Origin: Pseudomonadota bacterium
GTDB lineage: Bacteria > Pseudomonadota > Alphaproteobacteria > Rhizobiales > Beijerinckiaceae
Direction of reading: 5' to 3'
NCBI GenBank assembly: GCA_023426505.1
Contig: JAFAAP010000285.1
Coordinates: 1-21,606 of the forward strand
Length of the DNA stretch: 21,606 bases
Translations under genes and position numbers: made by a program
In this document: positions 1-6,739 of the stretch, piece after piece
How positions within the stretch are numbered: position 1 is the first letter of the stretch
How the letters are laid out: every line of letters starts with the position of its first letter
Notes under the pieces: model-generated
What the model was told of the DNA's origin: nothing
The model's input: the letters and a program-made list of their open reading frames with translations, nothing else
Database searches by the model: none

Positions 1-177
1 GGCGTCTCCGGTGCGGCCGTTCCTCCGCTTCACGGCCGCCCCTCGGAGGAAATCGTTGCTGCCATGCAGGACTACCGAACGGGCCAGCGTCCGGCCACGG
101 TCATGGATCGCATCGCCAAGGGATTTACGGACGAGGAAACCCGCGCCATTGCATCCTGGCTCAGTCAGCAACCTTGA
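1..177 (+). CDS. c-type cytochrome, C-terminal part (FccA-like, partial)
   Basis: Only the last 58 codons are inside the window; the reading frame is open from base 1 and ends with TGA at 175-177. The visible peptide carries the tail of a class I cytochrome c: a possible axial methionine in RPATVMDRIAKGFTDEE, followed by the final helix pattern TRAIASWLSQQP. The CxxCH haem motif must lie upstream. The flavoprotein of sulfide dehydrogenase starts 10 bases downstream, so this is best read as its cytochrome partner (FccA/SoxE type), which would pass electrons from the FAD subunit to the respiratory chain in the periplasm. The family call rests on the helix pattern and the neighbour; another Sox-cluster monohaem or dihaem cytochrome remains possible. 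Confidence 0.7.
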   Translation, partial: GVSGAAVPPLHGRPSEEIVAAMQDYRTGQRPATVMDRIAKGFTDEETRAIASWLSQQP

Positions 178-186
178 GAGGTGGGC

Positions 187-1455
187 ATGTCTCAAGCCTT
201 GACCCGAAGGACGCTTCTGAAAACGGCAGCAGCGGGAGCCACTACCGCTGCATTGTCCCGCCGGGCGACTGCCCAAGCCCTGCCGAGGGTTGTCATTGTC
301 GGGGGTGGTTTCGGAGGGGCTACGTGCGCCCGGGAACTGAAGCGGAAGGGACTGGCCATAACTCTCGTCGAGGCGAGCCCTGTCTACACCGCATGCCCCT
401 TCAGCAACGCAGTGCTTGCCGGCCTGCGCCCGATCGAGGCGCAACAGTTCGGGCTCACTGCCGTCGAGAAGGGCGGGATTGACATTGTCCGGCAAAAGGC
501 GACCCGCATCGACTCTCAAGCCCGGCGCATCGCTCTCGAGAATGGCTCGTCACTGGATTATGACCGTCTCGTTCTCTCTCCTGGAATTGACATCAGGTTC
601 GATGTCTTGCCCGGCTATGACGAGGCGGCAGCCGCGACCATGCCGCATGCATGGAAGGCCGGAGAGCAGACGCTTCTCCTGCGCCGCCAACTCGAGGCCA
701 TGGATGATGGCGGTACATTCGTCATGGTGGCGCCTGCCAATCCATTCCGTTGCCCACCGGGGCCGTACGAGCGGGCAAGCCTGATCGCGCATTACTTCAA
801 GACCCATAAGCCGCGTTCCAAGCTCCTCATCTTGGATGCAAAGGACAGCTTCTCCAAACAGCGCCTGTTCCAGGCGGCGTGGCAGGATCTTTATCCTAAC
901 ATGATCGAATGGGTATCCCTGTCGTCTGGGGGCAAGGTCATCGAAGTCGACGCGAAGACCAGGACGCTCGTCACCGATTTCGGACGTCATACCGGCGATG
1001 TGGTCAACGTCATCCCGCCGCAGCGCGCTGGCCAGATCGCTCAAGTGGCCGGCGTTGCCGATCGGAGCGGATGGTGTCCGATTGACCCGGTGACCTTCGA
1101 GTCACGCCTTCAGCCGAACATCCACGTGATCGGCGATGCCTCCATTGCAGGCGGCATGCCGAAATCGGCTTTCTCCGCCAACGCCCAGGGTAAGGTCTGT
1201 GCGGCTGCTGTCGCGAGCCTACTCCGTGGGGAGGCTCCAACCGAGCCAAAGCTGATCAACACCTGCTATAGCCTTGTGGCGCCCGACTACGGAATTTCCG
1301 TCGCTGGCGTGTACAATCCACGCAATGGAGTGCTGACCGATGTGGAGGGGGCTGGCGGCACGAGCCCTTTGAATGCACCGCCTTCCTTCAGGGCCCAGGA
1401 AGCCGTCTATGCCGAAGCTTGGTTCCAGACCATCACCCGTGAAGTCTACGGCTGA
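187..1455 (+). CDS. soxF: sulfide dehydrogenase flavoprotein (flavocytochrome c FAD subunit, SoxF/FccB)
   Basis: A 422-residue exported flavoenzyme that oxidises sulfide or sulfane sulfur and hands electrons to a c-type cytochrome. It begins with a twin-arginine signal (TRRTLLK, residues 6-12). The FAD-binding GGGFGG lies at 39-44 with the following acidic residue E62. The two cysteines expected to form the redox-active disulfide are C189 in FRCPPGPYE and C360 in NTCYS; a second FAD contact is the HVIGDAS stretch near 313-319. The C-terminal region 355-422 matches the flavocytochrome c sulfide dehydrogenase binding domain. I chose ATG 187 over in-frame GTG 181 because GAGAGG at 177-182 sits just upstream as ribosome site. 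It follows the cytochrome gene directly and its end overlaps the region just before soxX. Length is normal for the family. Confidence 0.92.
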   Translation: MSQALTRRTLLKTAAAGATTAALSRRATAQALPRVVIVGGGFGGATCARELKRKGLAITLVEASPVYTACPFSNAVLAGLRPIEAQQFGLTAVEKGGIDIVRQKATRIDSQARRIALENGSSLDYDRLVLSPGIDIRFDVLPGYDEAAAATMPHAWKAGEQTLLLRRQLEAMDDGGTFVMVAPANPFRCPPGPYERASLIAHYFKTHKPRSKLLILDAKDSFSKQRLFQAAWQDLYPNMIEWVSLSSGGKVIEVDAKTRTLVTDFGRHTGDVVNVIPPQRAGQIAQVAGVADRSGWCPIDPVTFESRLQPNIHVIGDASIAGGMPKSAFSANAQGKVCAAAVASLLRGEAPTEPKLINTCYSLVAPDYGISVAGVYNPRNGVLTDVEGAGGTSPLNAPPSFRAQEAVYAEAWFQTITREVYG

Positions 1456-1468
1456 GGAACTCCCTGTG

Positions 1469-1906
1469 ATGGCGGCGGTGCTGGCCCTTCTCGCTATCAT
1501 CCCCGGCCAGGTGATGGCGCAAGCCCTGCGCCCTTATGAGGTCGTTGGTGACGCCATCCCGCAGTCGCTGACCGGGGTGAGGGGGGATCCTGCCCGCGGT
1601 CGTGCCATCGTCGTGGACCGTCAAAAGGGTCTATGCCTGCTGTGCCATACCGGTCCCTTTCCGGAGCGCTTTCAAGGAAACCTCGCTCCCGACCTGACAG
1701 GGGTCGGATCCCGCTGGTCGGCGGGCCAGCTGAGACTCAAGATCGTCGACAGCAGGCGGCTGAATCCTGCGACAATCATGCCGCCTTACTACACCATGGA
1801 TGGTCTCGTTCGAGTCGGGCGGAACTGGCAGGATAAACCCGTGTTGAGCGCAGAGCAGGTCGAGGACGTGGTGGCGTTCCTCACAACGCTAACGGAGACC
1901 CCATGA
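1469..1906 (+). CDS. soxX: sulfur oxidation c-type cytochrome SoxX
   Basis: SoxX is the monohaem partner of SoxA; together they oxidatively couple thiosulfate to the SoxY cysteine. From ATG 1469 the protein has 145 residues: a hydrophobic leader ending in AQA, the haem motif CLLCH at 56-60, and a methionine ligand at M104 in ATIMPPYY. The final helix (EQVEDVVAFLTTL) is typical of the family. The start is uncertain. ATG 1469 has GAGGA at 1454-1458, but its leader has no positive charge; GTG 1439, inside the end of soxF, would add KSTAEELPV and a lysine but has no visible ribosome site. The stop overlaps the start of the SoxY gene (ATGA), indicating coupled translation in one operon. Confidence 0.9.
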   Translation: MAAVLALLAIIPGQVMAQALRPYEVVGDAIPQSLTGVRGDPARGRAIVVDRQKGLCLLCHTGPFPERFQGNLAPDLTGVGSRWSAGQLRLKIVDSRRLNPATIMPPYYTMDGLVRVGRNWQDKPVLSAEQVEDVVAFLTTLTETP

Positions 1907-2370
1907 GCCGGAAGTCGGGATCCGCTGGAACATCAAGACGTGAGATTCTTGCGGCAGGCGCGGGTGCTCTGGCGCTGATCGTCGCACGCCCTGTTCGGGC
2001 GACGCCTGAAAGCATGGCTGCCGCCATCAAAGCCTTCGTAGGCGAGGCGGAGGTCCGCGAGGGGAGGGTGACCCTCGAGATTCCCCCACTCGTGGAAAAC
2101 GGCAATTCCGTACCCCTGACCGTGAAGGTCGACAGCCCGATGACCGCACAGGATTATGTGAAGAGGATCGCCGTCTTCAATGAGCGCAATCCCCAGCCGA
2201 ACGTGGCCCTTTTCTATCTAAGCCCACGTGCTGGACGTGCTACCGTATCCACCCGCATCCGCTTGGGGGACTCCCAAAACATTGTCGCTATTGCTCAGCT
2301 GAGCGACGGCACATTCTGGTCCGACAAGGCCGAACTCATCGTCACCTTGCCGGCCTGCGTGGAGAGCTGA
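1903..2370 (+). CDS. soxY: SoxY-type sulfur carrier with atypical PACVES arm
   Basis: A 155-residue periplasmic sulfur carrier subunit, which with SoxZ forms the scaffold that carries the sulfur substrate on a C-terminal cysteine. A twin-arginine-type leader is visible (SRREIL at 11-16, then a hydrophobic stretch ending VRA near 33). The core (EVREGRVTLEIPPLVENGNS and PLTVKVDSPM) is clearly SoxY. The arm is unusual: classical SoxY ends in GGCGG, whereas this one ends VTLPACVES with the single cysteine at 152, three residues before the end. That resembles the family I know as the SoxY-related AACIE-arm proteins. It starts within the soxX stop (ATGA), and soxZ follows after two bases. Whether it carries thiosulfate or another sulfur compound is open. 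Confidence 0.9.
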   Translation: MSRKSGSAGTSRREILAAGAGALALIVARPVRATPESMAAAIKAFVGEAEVREGRVTLEIPPLVENGNSVPLTVKVDSPMTAQDYVKRIAVFNERNPQPNVALFYLSPRAGRATVSTRIRLGDSQNIVAIAQLSDGTFWSDKAELIVTLPACVES

Positions 2371-2372
2371 AC

Positions 2373-2693
2373 ATGGCACGCGCTCTCATCAACGTTCCCA
2401 CCAAGGCCAAGCGTGGCGATATCATTGAAGTCAAGGCCCTTATCTCGCATCCGATGGAGACGGGATACCGAACCGGACCCGATGGAGCGCTTGTGCCGCG
2501 GGACATCATCAATCGGTTCATCTGCACCTATAATGGTGAGGAGATCTTCAGCGCGGACCTGTTCCCGGCCATCGCCGCCAACCCGTTTTTCTCCTTCACC
2601 ACGACTGCCACGGAGAGCGGACGCATCGCGTTCCGATGGATCGATGACCGCGGGCAAGCCCATTTGGAAACAGCAGAGATCACCGTCGAATGA
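2373..2693 (+). CDS. soxZ: thiosulfate oxidation carrier protein SoxZ
   Basis: SoxZ is the small immunoglobulin-fold partner of SoxY. It has 106 residues with no signal peptide, as expected because SoxZ is exported together with Tat-bound SoxY. Typical family segments are ARALINVPTKAKRGDIIEVKAL at the start, SHPMETGYR near 26-34, and the strands FSADLFPAIAANPFFSF and GRIAFRWIDDRG toward the end. Its stop overlaps the soxA start by ATGA at 2690-2693. The preceding gene ends two bases upstream, so soxY, soxZ and soxA are almost certainly cotranslated. Confidence 0.95.
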   Translation: MARALINVPTKAKRGDIIEVKALISHPMETGYRTGPDGALVPRDIINRFICTYNGEEIFSADLFPAIAANPFFSFTTTATESGRIAFRWIDDRGQAHLETAEITVE

Positions 2694-3487
2694 TGGGAAT
2701 GCTGAAGTGCTTTGCGCTGACCGCCGGGTTCGGAGGAGCACTGAGTCTTTGGATCTCCCCTGCCATCGCTCAATCTCCGTCATTGTCGGAGCGTAAGTCC
2801 GGGTTCGAGTTCATGAGCCCGGAGTCGCAGGCGACCCAGCGGGACGATTTCTCGAATCCAGGCATGCTGTGGGTCGCCGAGGGGGAGGCGCTCTGGAACG
2901 CGAAGGCTGGCGTGTCTGGGCGCTCCTGCGCCGAGTGCCATGGAGATGCGGCCGTGAACATGAAAGGGGTCGCCGCGCGCTATCCTGTCTATTTCGCCGA
3001 GAGTGGACGTCCGATCGACCTTCAGAGCCGCATCAATATCTGCCGCAAGGCCAATCAGAGCGCGGCACCTTTTCCACTTGAGAGTCGGGAACTCCTTGCG
3101 CTCTCGGCTTTCATCGGAAAACAGTCGCGCGGTATGCCGATCACGACGGGTGAAGACAAGCGCCTTGAACCATTCCGCGCGCGCGGGCAGGAGCTTTATG
3201 AACGGAGGCAGGGCCAGCTGAACTTCTCATGCGCCAATTGCCACGACGACAACTGGGGCAGAAGGCTTGGCAGCAGCATGATTCCCCAATCCCATCCAAC
3301 AGGCTATCCTCTCTATCGCCTGGAATGGCAGGATATGGGATCCCTGCAGCGGCGGCTGCGAAACTGCATGATAGGAGTGCGGGCGGAGCCATATCCCTAC
3401 GGCTCGCAGGAATATGTCGACCTTGAACTTTTTCTGATGACCCGTGCCAGAGGCATGCCCCTGGAAACACCAGCCGTTCGGCCCTGA
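2690..3487 (+). CDS. soxA: diheme sulfur oxidation cytochrome SoxA
   Basis: SoxA is the catalytic subunit of SoxAX, which links sulfur substrate to the carrier cysteine. The 265-residue precursor has a leader ending near residue 28 (ISPAIAQ). Two haem motifs are present: CAECH at 80-84 and CANCH at 181-185, so this is the dihaem form; many SoxA proteins have lost the first. Cysteine axial ligands fit C118 (INICRKANQ) for haem 1 and C226 (NCMIGVRAEPYPYGS) for the active-site haem, where the cysteine is normally modified to a persulfide. The start overlaps the soxZ stop. It is the last gene of the operon here; the next gene is convergent 16 bases away, with no strong terminator between them. 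Confidence 0.95.
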   Translation: MMGMLKCFALTAGFGGALSLWISPAIAQSPSLSERKSGFEFMSPESQATQRDDFSNPGMLWVAEGEALWNAKAGVSGRSCAECHGDAAVNMKGVAARYPVYFAESGRPIDLQSRINICRKANQSAAPFPLESRELLALSAFIGKQSRGMPITTGEDKRLEPFRARGQELYERRQGQLNFSCANCHDDNWGRRLGSSMIPQSHPTGYPLYRLEWQDMGSLQRRLRNCMIGVRAEPYPYGSQEYVDLELFLMTRARGMPLETPAVRP

Positions 3488-3503
3488 TAGCCTGAGGCGC
3501 GGG

Positions 3504-4016
3504 CTAGCCGTTCGTGGGCTTATCGGCCAGCTTGGGTCCCACGGTCAGAGAGATCGCCTCTCCCTGCTTGAGCCCATAGGCGGCGAGAGCCCGGCTCAGT
3601 TCCTGTGCCGCAGCACCGGCTCTGACCTGATCGCTGGGGATCTTCTTGTTCCAATTGTCGGATTCGTTTTCCGGAGGCATCCAGCCGAGTCGTTTGAGCG
3701 CTTCGGGGGTATCCTCCTTCATAAGGGGGTAATTGAACTTGCTGACGGCCTCTGCGAGCAGCCCATCGTCGGTTCGCATGACGCTGACGAAGTACTTTTC
3801 CTTCTCACTGTAGACCTTTGCCGTCATGTCCGGTTGCGATGCAACGAAGGCCACCAGATCAGATAGGCACTTCTCACTGAAACGCTTCAGTTGCTGCGTC
3901 ATCGTCCCTGAGCATGACGCCTCGTCGCCCTGCTGAGCGACCGCTGCTCCCAAAAAAGTGGCAGTGGCGAACAGCACGATGGTTACGACCTGAAGAGTCT
4001 TTTGCCAACAGATCAT
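3504..4016 (-). CDS. secreted protein of unknown function
   Basis: A 170-residue protein whose family I do not recognise. The start at 4016 is chosen because GGGGAGGAG stands four bases upstream on the minus strand; an ATG 36 bases further upstream is less likely. The N-terminus is a clear signal peptide (MICWQKTLQVVTIVLF, then cleavage after AVAQ near residue 28). The mature part has two cysteines within its first 25 residues, then a mixed helix/strand pattern and a conserved-looking end (YGLKQGEAISLTVGPKLAD). It converges on soxA with a 16-base gap. This might be incidental, so I do not assign it a sulfur role. Codon use matches the neighbouring real genes. Confidence 0.65.
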   Translation of the reverse strand: MICWQKTLQVVTIVLFATATFLGAAVAQQGDEASCSGTMTQQLKRFSEKCLSDLVAFVASQPDMTAKVYSEKEKYFVSVMRTDDGLLAEAVSKFNYPLMKEDTPEALKRLGWMPPENESDNWNKKIPSDQVRAGAAAQELSRALAAYGLKQGEAISLTVGPKLADKPTNG

Positions 4017-4047
4017 TAGGCTCCTCCCCATGCAGGCGATATGAACC

Positions 4048-4072
4048 AACAAAACCCAGGATCTTCGGTTCC
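4048..4072 (-). promoter_or_regulatory. possible EcfG-type stress promoter for the secreted protein
   Basis: On the minus strand GGAAC (4072-4068) is followed after 16 bases by TGTT (4051-4048). The alphaproteobacterial general-stress sigma factor EcfG recognises GGAAC-N16/17-CGTT, so one base of the -10 differs. Transcription would begin about 25 bases before the start codon at 4016. The match is short and could be chance. Confidence 0.25.
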
Positions 4073-4121
4073 GACTATGCCCGATTACATAAGGCGGTAC
4101 CTGGCAAGCCGGATCTTAGCC

Positions 4122-4188
4122 GGAACTGTCGCAAACTCCGCTGTAACTGAGTTCGTCATATACCTCCTGCAACTCCGGAGGTGGCACC
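4122..4188 (+). repeat. left-end fragment of an IS6-family element
   Basis: GGAACTGTCGCA at 4122-4133 is identical to the end of the IS6-family element at 10931-10942 (read on the opposite strand). Similarity continues inward for about 65 bases through TAACTsAGTTCG and CGGAGG, up to about 4188. The transposase gene that should follow is absent; the sequence instead enters the GGCACCGTCAACT repeat. This is a truncated IS6 end, found by comparing the two loci in this window. Confidence 0.6.
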
Positions 4189-4195
4189 GTCAACT
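4183..4195 (+). repeat. inverted repeat GGCACCGTCAACT, left copy
   Basis: This 13-base sequence is found exactly inverted at 5148-5160, and the next bases (C/T then AA) also agree. The two copies bracket the IS5 element, leaving only about 140 bases of other DNA between them. They look like the terminal repeats of an older small or decayed transposable element into which IS5 inserted. I cannot name the family. Confidence 0.55.
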
Positions 4196-4311
4196 CAAAT
4201 GAGTAAAGGCCGTTTTCCGCGGTTCTCAGCTATTCCGCTATGGGTCTAGGCTCAGGACCTATCAATTTAGCCTGAGGAGTGATTCAGAGCCTCCGTTTGA
4301 GGAGGCTGTGA

Positions 4312-4680
4312 ATGGGTGATCTGTTTCTGCTGAGCGAGCGCCAGCTGGCGCGGATCTCGCCGTATTTCCCTCTGGCCCACGGCGTGCCGCGCGTGGATGA
4401 CCGGCGGGTGGTCAGCGGGATCGTGTACGTGATCCGCAATGGCTTGCAGTGGAAGGACGCGCCCAAGGAATACGGACCGCACAAGACGCTGTACAACAGA
4501 TTCATGCGATGGAGCCGGCTGGGCGTGTTCGACCGGATCTTCGCGGCCCTGGCGGGTGAGGGTCCCAAGCCCGAGCGGATCATGATCGATGCTACCCACC
4601 TGAAGGCGCACCGGACCGCGGCAAGCCTGCTCAAAAAGGGGATGTTCCCCGTCGTATCGGGCGCACGAAAGGCGGGCTGA
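4312..4680 (+). CDS. IS5-family transposase, N-terminal frame (orfA)
   Basis: The 122 residues hold the N-terminal DNA-binding part (LSERQLARISPYFPLAHG, VVSGIVYVIRNGLQWKDAP) and the first catalytic aspartate in RIMIDATHLKAH. The last residues after KKG (MFPVVSGARKAG) are out of register with the family; the true continuation DVPRRIGRTKGGLNSK lies in the -1 frame. The change happens at a run AAAAAGGGG (4633-4641), where codons AAG-GGG can re-pair one base back as AAA-GGG. This is the place where IS427-type elements make a fused OrfAB by programmed -1 frameshifting. Confidence 0.85.
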   Translation: MGDLFLLSERQLARISPYFPLAHGVPRVDDRRVVSGIVYVIRNGLQWKDAPKEYGPHKTLYNRFMRWSRLGVFDRIFAALAGEGPKPERIMIDATHLKAHRTAASLLKKGMFPVVSGARKAG

Positions 4681-5069
4681 ACTCCAAGCTCCACGCCGTC
4701 TGCGATGGCGCCGGCAAGCCGATCATCCTGCTGCTGTCAGAAGGTCAGATGAGCGACCACCGCGGTGCGCGGCTTATGCTCCGTGTCCTGCCGTCCGGCT
4801 CAACCCTGATTGCAGATCGAGGCTATGACAGCAACGGGTTCCGGGAAGCTCTGGCCGACAAGGATATCGAGCCATGCATTCCGCCAACCAGGAGCCGCAA
4901 GGTGCCGCTTGCTTACGACAAGGCGCTGTATCGGCAGCGGCATAAGGTCGAGAACATGTTCGCCAAGCTCAAGGACTGGCGCCGGATTGCCACCCGGTAT
5001 GATCGCTGCGCCCACACCTTCTTCTCAGCCATCTGCATCGCTGCCTCAGTGGCCTTCTACCTCAATTAA
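4635..5069 (+). CDS. IS5-family transposase, C-terminal frame (orfB)
   Basis: This is the catalytic half of the transposase, in the -1 frame relative to orfA. It reads from about 4635 through GGLNSKLHAVCDGAGKP, with an internal ATG at 4749 that is unlikely to be a real start. The second catalytic aspartate is in LIADRGYDSNGF and the glutamate in KVENMFAKLKDWRRIATRYD, as in the IS5 DDE family. It stops at TAA 5067-5069, a few bases before the right inverted repeat. It would be made as a fusion with orfA by slippage at 4633-4641. If slippage does not occur, the element is inactive. Confidence 0.82.
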   Translation, partial: KGDVPRRIGRTKGGLNSKLHAVCDGAGKPIILLLSEGQMSDHRGARLMLRVLPSGSTLIADRGYDSNGFREALADKDIEPCIPPTRSRKVPLAYDKALYRQRHKVENMFAKLKDWRRIATRYDRCAHTFFSAICIAASVAFYLN

Positions 5070-5147
5070 TGAGTCCTGAGCCTAGTCTATTGAAAATGCG
5101 TGGCCCTCTCTAGACCTAAACACCGGCAAAAGCAAGTAAACGCGTTA

Positions 5148-5160
5148 AGTTGACGGTGCC
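5148..5160 (-). repeat. inverted repeat GGCACCGTCAACT, right copy
   Basis: AGTTGACGGTGCC at 5148-5160 is the exact reverse complement of the left copy at 4183-4195. It marks the far end of the presumed small element interrupted by IS5. No matching direct repeat is visible outside the pair. Confidence 0.55.
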
Positions 5161-5230
5161 GTCCAGCGGCAATTCATTGTGGATGATTATCACGCTCACA
5201 GCATGGCACAAACGCCCTGGACCTGAGCAG

Positions 5231-5260
5231 AGACGGCGGAGATCGTAGATGCCGTCTTTT
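5231..5260 (+). terminator. possible plus-strand terminator hairpin
   Basis: AGACGGC (5231-5237) pairs with GCCGTCT (5251-5257) around a 13-base loop and is followed by TTTTC. It could stop read-through from the IS5 transposase toward the convergent DUF892 gene. The loop is long and the T-run short. Confidence 0.35.
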
Positions 5261-5327
5261 CTTCGGTAGAGTTGTTTCCATTCACCCATCAGCTTTGGCA
5301 GCCTGATCAGGTCCTCCTCAAGTCTTT

Positions 5328-5816
5328 CTAGGCGGCAGCAGGATTGATGGCATCCTCGGCCAACTCAGAGAGGATCTGGTCGGTGTTCTCTTCTTCGATC
5401 AAGGTCTCCTGGATGAGCCCCTCTGCCTCGGAGAGACCAAGCTGCTTGGCCCACGCGAGCAAGGTGCCGTAGCGGGTGATCTCATAGTGCTCCACCGCCT
5501 GGGCCGCCGCGATCAGTCCGGCATCCAGAGCCTCGCCACCGCCGAACTCCTGCAGGATCTCCTGCCCTTCCTCGATGATGCCCTGGATGGCCTTGCACTC
5601 GACCCCCGCAGGTTTCTCGCCCAATAGCTGGAATACCTGCTCAAGGCGTTTCACCTGCCCCTCCGTCTCCTTCAGGTGGACGGCGAACGCTCCCTTGAGT
5701 TCCTCGGCCTGCGCGGCTTCCGCCATTTGCGGCAGGGCTTTGAGAATGGCGTTCTCGGCGAAATAGGTGTCTTTGAGCTGATGCAAAAAGAGAGCCTTCA
5801 AATCCTTGTCAGCCAT
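5328..5816 (-). CDS. DUF892 / YciE-YciF ferritin-like protein
   Basis: A 162-residue four-helix ferritin-like protein of the DUF892 (YciF) family, associated with stress and starvation responses; its iron chemistry is not settled for most members. The opening MADKDLKALFLHQLKDTYFAENAILKAL is the family signature, with metal-ligand type residues in the helices (DTYFAE near 15-20, HLKETEGQVKRLE, AVEHYEITRYGTL, EEENTDQ). I start at ATG 5816, where AGGAG stands about eight bases upstream; a longer reading from 5906 would add 30 residues with no family match. It is a single minus-strand gene facing away from the 6102 gene. Confidence 0.9.
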   Translation of the reverse strand: MADKDLKALFLHQLKDTYFAENAILKALPQMAEAAQAEELKGAFAVHLKETEGQVKRLEQVFQLLGEKPAGVECKAIQGIIEEGQEILQEFGGGEALDAGLIAAAQAVEHYEITRYGTLLAWAKQLGLSEAEGLIQETLIEEENTDQILSELAEDAINPAAA

Positions 5817-6101
5817 TTCCAGTCTCCTGATCCGGTAGCGCTGCGATAGGGATAATCGGTGACGTCCTTGGGCGTTCCGTGCGTTCTCTGGCTTGGGAGC
5901 CGCCAATGGTCAGCCTGAATCGAAGGGTTGCCTTTGGTGCAACAAAGCGAGCGGCGCTCGTGGCGACTCTGCGTTCGGTCGAGCACCCAACGCGCAGCCG
6001 ATCGCGACGGCGGTCGAGTTCCTGACGCAAAAGGGCGCGACTTGACGCAGCAACGTAGCTTTGCTCAAGGTCGTAACCGAAGCTCACGAGAAGAATAGCC
6101 C

Positions 6102-6542
6102 ATGAGCCTATCGTCACAATGGACCCTCTTCATCGCCCGCCCCGGACGAGATCGGCAGCACGTCATCAGAGATCCTCAAGGCGAGCCCCGGCTCCTCTTT
6201 GGCGAAGACGATGGCACGAGGATCAACGATCATCTCGCCAGGTACGTCGTCGAGAGCCTAAATGCGGGTCTTGATGTAGAAGATCCCAGTCCGGATGAAG
6301 GCTGGTTCCTGGACGGTCCGGGAGATGGCGACGAGCAGGATCCGGCCATTCTGATTTGCGATCCTGATTTCGAGGTCCGGCTCGAGATCCTCGATACGAG
6401 CAGCCGTGAAGAGGATCAGGCGCTCGGCCGAAAGGTCGTGGCTCTAATCAACACCTATTTCCTCAGGAGCGAAGGTTCGCGTTCAGGCGCTTCCACGGTT
6501 GAATACCCGACGGGAAAACAGCAACCCGGATCCAGACGCTGA
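6102..6542 (+). CDS. acidic hypothetical protein
   Basis: A 146-residue protein that I cannot place in a family. It is probably cytoplasmic: no signal peptide or membrane segment is seen. The first 110 residues are acidic and look like a small alpha/beta domain (SSQWTLFIARPGRDRQHVIRDP, then DPAILICDPDFEVRLEILD), and the last 25 are basic and low in complexity. Codon use is like that of the real genes around it, which is the main reason to accept it. The ribosome site is weak (AGAAG about eight bases before ATG). It is divergent from the DUF892 gene and has about 240 bases of gene-free DNA after it. Confidence 0.55.
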   Translation: MSLSSQWTLFIARPGRDRQHVIRDPQGEPRLLFGEDDGTRINDHLARYVVESLNAGLDVEDPSPDEGWFLDGPGDGDEQDPAILICDPDFEVRLEILDTSSREEDQALGRKVVALINTYFLRSEGSRSGASTVEYPTGKQQPGSRR

Positions 6543-6739
6543 ACGGTGGAGCACACTGGCCTCCTGGCAAGGCGACCATGACCTTGCATTGATCACAGAC
6601 TCCCTAGGAATATGACATGTTATATAGAAACAAAATGTGAGTGATTGGCTGGGCGTCCACGCAGCCCCCTCTGTGAGGGACCACAAACAGGTGTGTGGGC
6701 AAGCAGCAGGTGTTTCACCAGTTTCCAAAGTTTACTAAG

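Larger units (their letters stand above)
4249..5082 (+). mobile_element. complete IS5-family (IS427-group type) insertion sequence
   Basis: The element is 834 bp long. Its ends GGCTCAGGAC (4249-4258) and GTCCTGAGCC (5073-5082) are perfect 10-base inverted repeats, with partial similarity for a further ten bases. It is flanked by TA on both sides (4247-4248 and 5083-5084), the target duplication expected for this group; the wider flank reads CTAG on both sides. It encodes one DDE transposase split into two frames. It appears structurally intact and could be mobile if the frameshift is productive. Confidence 0.88.
5085..5327. other. gene-free stretch to the right of IS5
   Basis: It contains the second GGCACCGTCAACT repeat (5148-5160, inverted), the hairpin at 5231-5260 and no convincing reading frame. 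The bases after 5160 do not resemble the IS6 sequence left of 4188, so the original insertion site cannot be rebuilt from here. Confidence 0.5.

Noticed and set aside
550..1044. Long open frame on the minus strand inside soxF
   Set aside because: It lies opposite a well-identified gene and has no family pattern or ribosome site; GC-rich codon bias creates such shadows.
2295..2783. Minus-strand open frame across soxY, soxZ and soxA
   Set aside because: It overlaps three certain genes on the other strand and has no protein-like sequence.
3488..3512. TAGCC / GGCTA five-base stem between soxA and the convergent gene
   Set aside because: The stem is too short and there is no T-run, so I do not call a terminator.
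5809..6117. Minus-strand open frame upstream of the DUF892 gene
   Set aside because: It is arginine- and serine-rich without pattern, overlaps the DUF892 5' end and the start of the 6102 gene, and has no ribosome site.
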